Shown here piece by piece: positions 61,694-64,000 of a stretch of DNA of 64,000 bases. The position numbers and the translations under genes are program-made. Source of the DNA: Saprospiraceae bacterium (GTDB taxonomy: Bacteria; Bacteroidota; Bacteroidia; Chitinophagales; Saprospiraceae); contig JADJVK010000009.1 in assembly GCA_016710625.1 (NCBI GenBank), positions 62,001 through 126,000 of the forward strand. The letters are read 5' to 3'. The notes under the pieces are model-generated. The model did not search any database. It worked only from the letters and a program-made list of their open reading frames with translations, and had not been told where the DNA came from. The stretch's first letter is position 1. Each line of letters begins with the position of its first letter.

Positions 61694-63369
61694 ACTTTCT
61701 TCATATTATTGTTACTTGGTGAAACATAAGCTTTTATAGGAGCTTTTCTTTTCCCCTTTGTGACTGAAGCCAATTTTATTGCCTCATATGCATTGATTGT
61801 GCCGCCTGTTACTGAAATATCACTCAATGAAACTAATTTACCATCTCCAGGTTTCTTTACTAATTGAGACTTTTTATTAATAGATTTCAAAATGATATCT
61901 TTTACTTGTACAGCAGTAAGTTCAGGATAATAAGATCTAATCAAGGCTGCTACTCCTGCTACTACTGGTGAAGCCATAGAAGTGCCATCAAAACTAGCAT
62001 ATTTATTATTGGGTACTGAAGAAGTTATATCCATTCCTGGAGAAAACAAGTCAACTTGCCCCTTCCCATAATTGGAAAATGGTGCCACTAAATCTTCCCC
62101 ACCTTGCCAACTTATTGCACCAACTTCAATCCAATTTTTGAAATTTTTGGCAGAAAACCAACCTCTTTTTTCTTTTCTATCATTTGGAAAATTATTAGAC
62201 TCGTCATTGTTTTCATTACTATTTCCAGCGGCATGTACCAATAACACATCATTATCTTGAGCATATTTTACAGCTTTATCCACTGCTTCTTTATCCCAAG
62301 AATAACCTTTTCCAAAACTCATATTAATAACAGAAGCTCCATTATCCACTGCATAAATGATGGAATTTGCAACGTCTTTATCTCTCTCATCTCCATCTGG
62401 AACACAACGAACTGTCATAATTCTAACATTATCAGCCACTCCCGAAACTCCAATAGAATTGTTTCTTGAAGCAGCAATGATACCGGCAACATGAGTTCCA
62501 TGACCATTTAAGTCCTTCGTATTATTGTTTCCATAATTTCTTTCGTAAGAATTATTGGGATCATCCCCCACAATATCTTTTCTTACTGTAGAATTGGGGT
62601 TCATTTCATTATTCAATTTTTCATTCAAATTGGATAATTCTTCTTCAATGGATTGATTTACAGCAATTTTGAAAGAATCCAAATGTTCGATATTTTCACC
62701 ACTTTCGATAACTTTAGTTAAATATTGTTTTCCAATATTCAAATTCATATCACCCTCATCTTTGATAGCTTCAATATTTTCTTTTGTTGCTAATTTTCCG
62801 TTTAAGCTTTTTAATACAGCATCTAAAGAATTGGTTAAGAAAGTCTTTGTGAAAGACAATTCATCGAATTGTGCTTTGACACTAGCTCTTTCTTCATCAA
62901 TTTCTTTTTTAATTTTTGAATAGAAAGCAAAATCTTTTTTATCTTTTCCAGATAATTTCAAAGTGTCTTTATTCTTAAAATAATTTTCGTATTTAGCATA
63001 CAATCTAGTTTTTTCAGATGTTTCTTTATTAATTACTCTACCATCTTTTCCTCCAATATAATTCCATCCATAGACATCATCGACATAGCCATTATTGTCA
63101 TCATCGATTTTATTTCCAGGAATTTCTTTTGGATTTTTCCACATCACATCTTTTAAATCCTCATGATCGTAATCAACTCCTGAATCAATTACTGCAACCA
63201 CAACAGTTGTTGACTTTTTGCCTTTCAATAACGATTTATAAGCTTTTTCAGTTGAAACACCATCTACTTTATCTTGTGTTGGGTCCAAATTGAACCAATT
63301 ATTTGGAGCCTGAGCAAACAAATTCAAACTATAAAAACAGAAAAAATATATTATAATTTTCTTAAACAT
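61690..63369 (-). CDS. Secreted subtilase (S8 peptidase) with large D-H insert
   Basis: Exported serine protease of 559 residues with signal peptide MFKKIIIYFFCFYSLNLFAQ. The triad is intact: Asp in VVVAVIDSGVDYDHEDL (about residue 62), His in LNGHGTHVAGIIAAS (about 292), Ser in FDGTSMASPVVAGVAAL (about 461). About 230 residues separate Asp from His, against about 35-40 in subtilisin. The insert is Lys/Glu-rich and mainly helical (TSEKTRLYAKYENYFK, KEDE-type repeats). No sorting domain is seen at the C-terminus, so it may be periplasmic. It is preceded by the ChaN-like gene in the same direction, with a 42-base gap. Confidence 0.93.
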   Translation of the reverse strand: MFKKIIIYFFCFYSLNLFAQAPNNWFNLDPTQDKVDGVSTEKAYKSLLKGKKSTTVVVAVIDSGVDYDHEDLKDVMWKNPKEIPGNKIDDDNNGYVDDVYGWNYIGGKDGRVINKETSEKTRLYAKYENYFKNKDTLKLSGKDKKDFAFYSKIKKEIDEERASVKAQFDELSFTKTFLTNSLDAVLKSLNGKLATKENIEAIKDEGDMNLNIGKQYLTKVIESGENIEHLDSFKIAVNQSIEEELSNLNEKLNNEMNPNSTVRKDIVGDDPNNSYERNYGNNNTKDLNGHGTHVAGIIAASRNNSIGVSGVADNVRIMTVRCVPDGDERDKDVANSIIYAVDNGASVINMSFGKGYSWDKEAVDKAVKYAQDNDVLLVHAAGNSNENNDESNNFPNDRKEKRGWFSAKNFKNWIEVGAISWQGGEDLVAPFSNYGKGQVDLFSPGMDITSSVPNNKYASFDGTSMASPVVAGVAALIRSYYPELTAVQVKDIILKSINKKSQLVKKPGDGKLVSLSDISVTGGTINAYEAIKLASVTKGKRKAPIKAYVSPSNNNMKKV

Positions 63370-63411
63370 AAAAAAAGGTTTTTTTGATAAAACGATAAAA
63401 AATACGATTTG

Positions 63412-64000
63412 TTATTTTTCAGCTTTTTCATTATAAATACAAAGAATAAAATCGGCAATTTGTTGATGATTCTCTTCAAGTTTACTCACATTTGTTTGAT
63501 GGACACAACTAATGGATTTTATAGATTTTCTATCCACTTTTTTACTCAAATAATAGATAATTCCTTCTTTATTATCAGAATGATAGGAGCCATTAAAGTG
63601 TAAAAAATGATTTCCTTTCTTGTAATTTTGAAGGATAAAATAAGACATAGTTGCATCTTTCACAGCTTGAGCTTTTGGCAAATTCTCATTAACATGATCC
63701 AAATCCATGTCCATCATTTTTTTATAGCAATTTACATTGATATCAATGGGAATGGGCAACGGAGGAAGGAATGTTTTAGCGGTTGCAGATAATCCATCCA
63801 AACTTTCAATTCCATTTCTGAAAACCATTTTTGCATAACGATTAGGGGTGTTTGTGGCAATAAATTTCAATTTATTTTCTCTAGCAAAAGTCATTAATGG
63901 TTTATAATCTTTTTTATAATTATTCCATAACCTACATTCTTTTTCGAAAATACCATTGTCAAAATATCCTGCTAAAAATTCATCTACAATCATTTGATTA
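63412..64000 (-). CDS. ChaN-like (DUF399) family protein, 5' end beyond window
   Basis: Partial: the frame is still open at the window edge, with N-Q preceding the ATG at 63993, and family homologues have more residues upstream, including the segment that matches QMIVDEFLAGYF. Family features visible here: KFIATNTPNRYAKMVF, a DxxxDHVNENL helix, AVKDATMSYFILQNYKKG and the strand HFLHFNGSYHSDNKEGIIYYL. ChaN-like proteins bind haem in Campylobacter; most homologues are untested, and the key His/Tyr ligands cannot be judged without the missing N-terminus. At least 194 residues here. It precedes the subtilase in a probable operon. Confidence 0.8.
   Translation of the reverse strand, partial: NQMIVDEFLAGYFDNGIFEKECRLWNNYKKDYKPLMTFARENKLKFIATNTPNRYAKMVFRNGIESLDGLSATAKTFLPPLPIPIDINVNCYKKMMDMDLDHVNENLPKAQAVKDATMSYFILQNYKKGNHFLHFNGSYHSDNKEGIIYYLSKKVDRKSIKSISCVHQTNVSKLEENHQQIADFILCIYNEKAEK

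Overview
The window is a continuous, AT-rich (roughly 30% GC by eye) chromosomal segment of a member of the Bacteroidota. The evidence is type IX secretion system (T9SS) cargo with type A and type B C-terminal sorting domains, a PorP/SprF protein, a GLPGLI protein paired with an outer-membrane barrel, WbqC, PKD-repeat giants, TAnnTTTG promoter elements and almost no Shine-Dalgarno sites. The style (M43 proteases, many PKD-like giants) resembles Saprospiria/Chitinophagia, but the sequence does not fix the rank below phylum.

Layout: 0-6.4 kb holds a thioesterase, a two-component system and a divergent GLPGLI/outer-membrane-barrel pair. 6.5-18.1 kb is housekeeping: A-type Fe-S carrier, priA, ppk1, DUF72, tRNA-Pro, tRNA-Ser, dnaA, a dynamin-like GTPase and WbqC. 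18.2-27.5 kb holds a haloperoxidase-like lipoprotein, glmM, a cysteine desulfurase, two tandem M43 metalloproteases, a MATE transporter and an RluA-type synthase. 27.7-42.9 kb is a secreted-protein island: a ~1840-residue PKD giant, a ~2840-residue protein joining an M43 protease, YCF48-like repeats and about sixteen 70-residue repeats, and its neighbouring PorP/SprF. 43-46.3 kb has two glycosyltransferases and an esterase; 46.3-52.6 kb has a TolC-like protein, pyrC, a hemolysin III homologue, enoyl-CoA hydratase, a ferredoxin-NADP reductase and a thioredoxin-SPOR fusion. 52.7-64 kb has an unknown helical protein, a dockerin-bearing surface protein, typA, a DASH cryptochrome/rhomboid/YdcF operon, a subtilase with a large insert and a ChaN-like protein cut by the window end.

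Functionally the island reads as machinery for the cell surface: secreted proteases, long adhesin-like proteins, the PorP partner and glycosyltransferases that may act on surface glycans. No phage, transposon, CRISPR array or defence island is visible.

Quality warning: I find about 21 single-base frame breaks, nearly all in short homopolymers. The 11 outside the giant protease gene are all one-base deletions; the giant gene alone has about 10 (6 deletions, 4 insertions). They hit conserved genes (cysteine desulfurase, histidine kinase, MATE), and restoring one base recovers the family motifs each time. I treat them as probable sequencing errors, give frame-restored gene extents and name each break.
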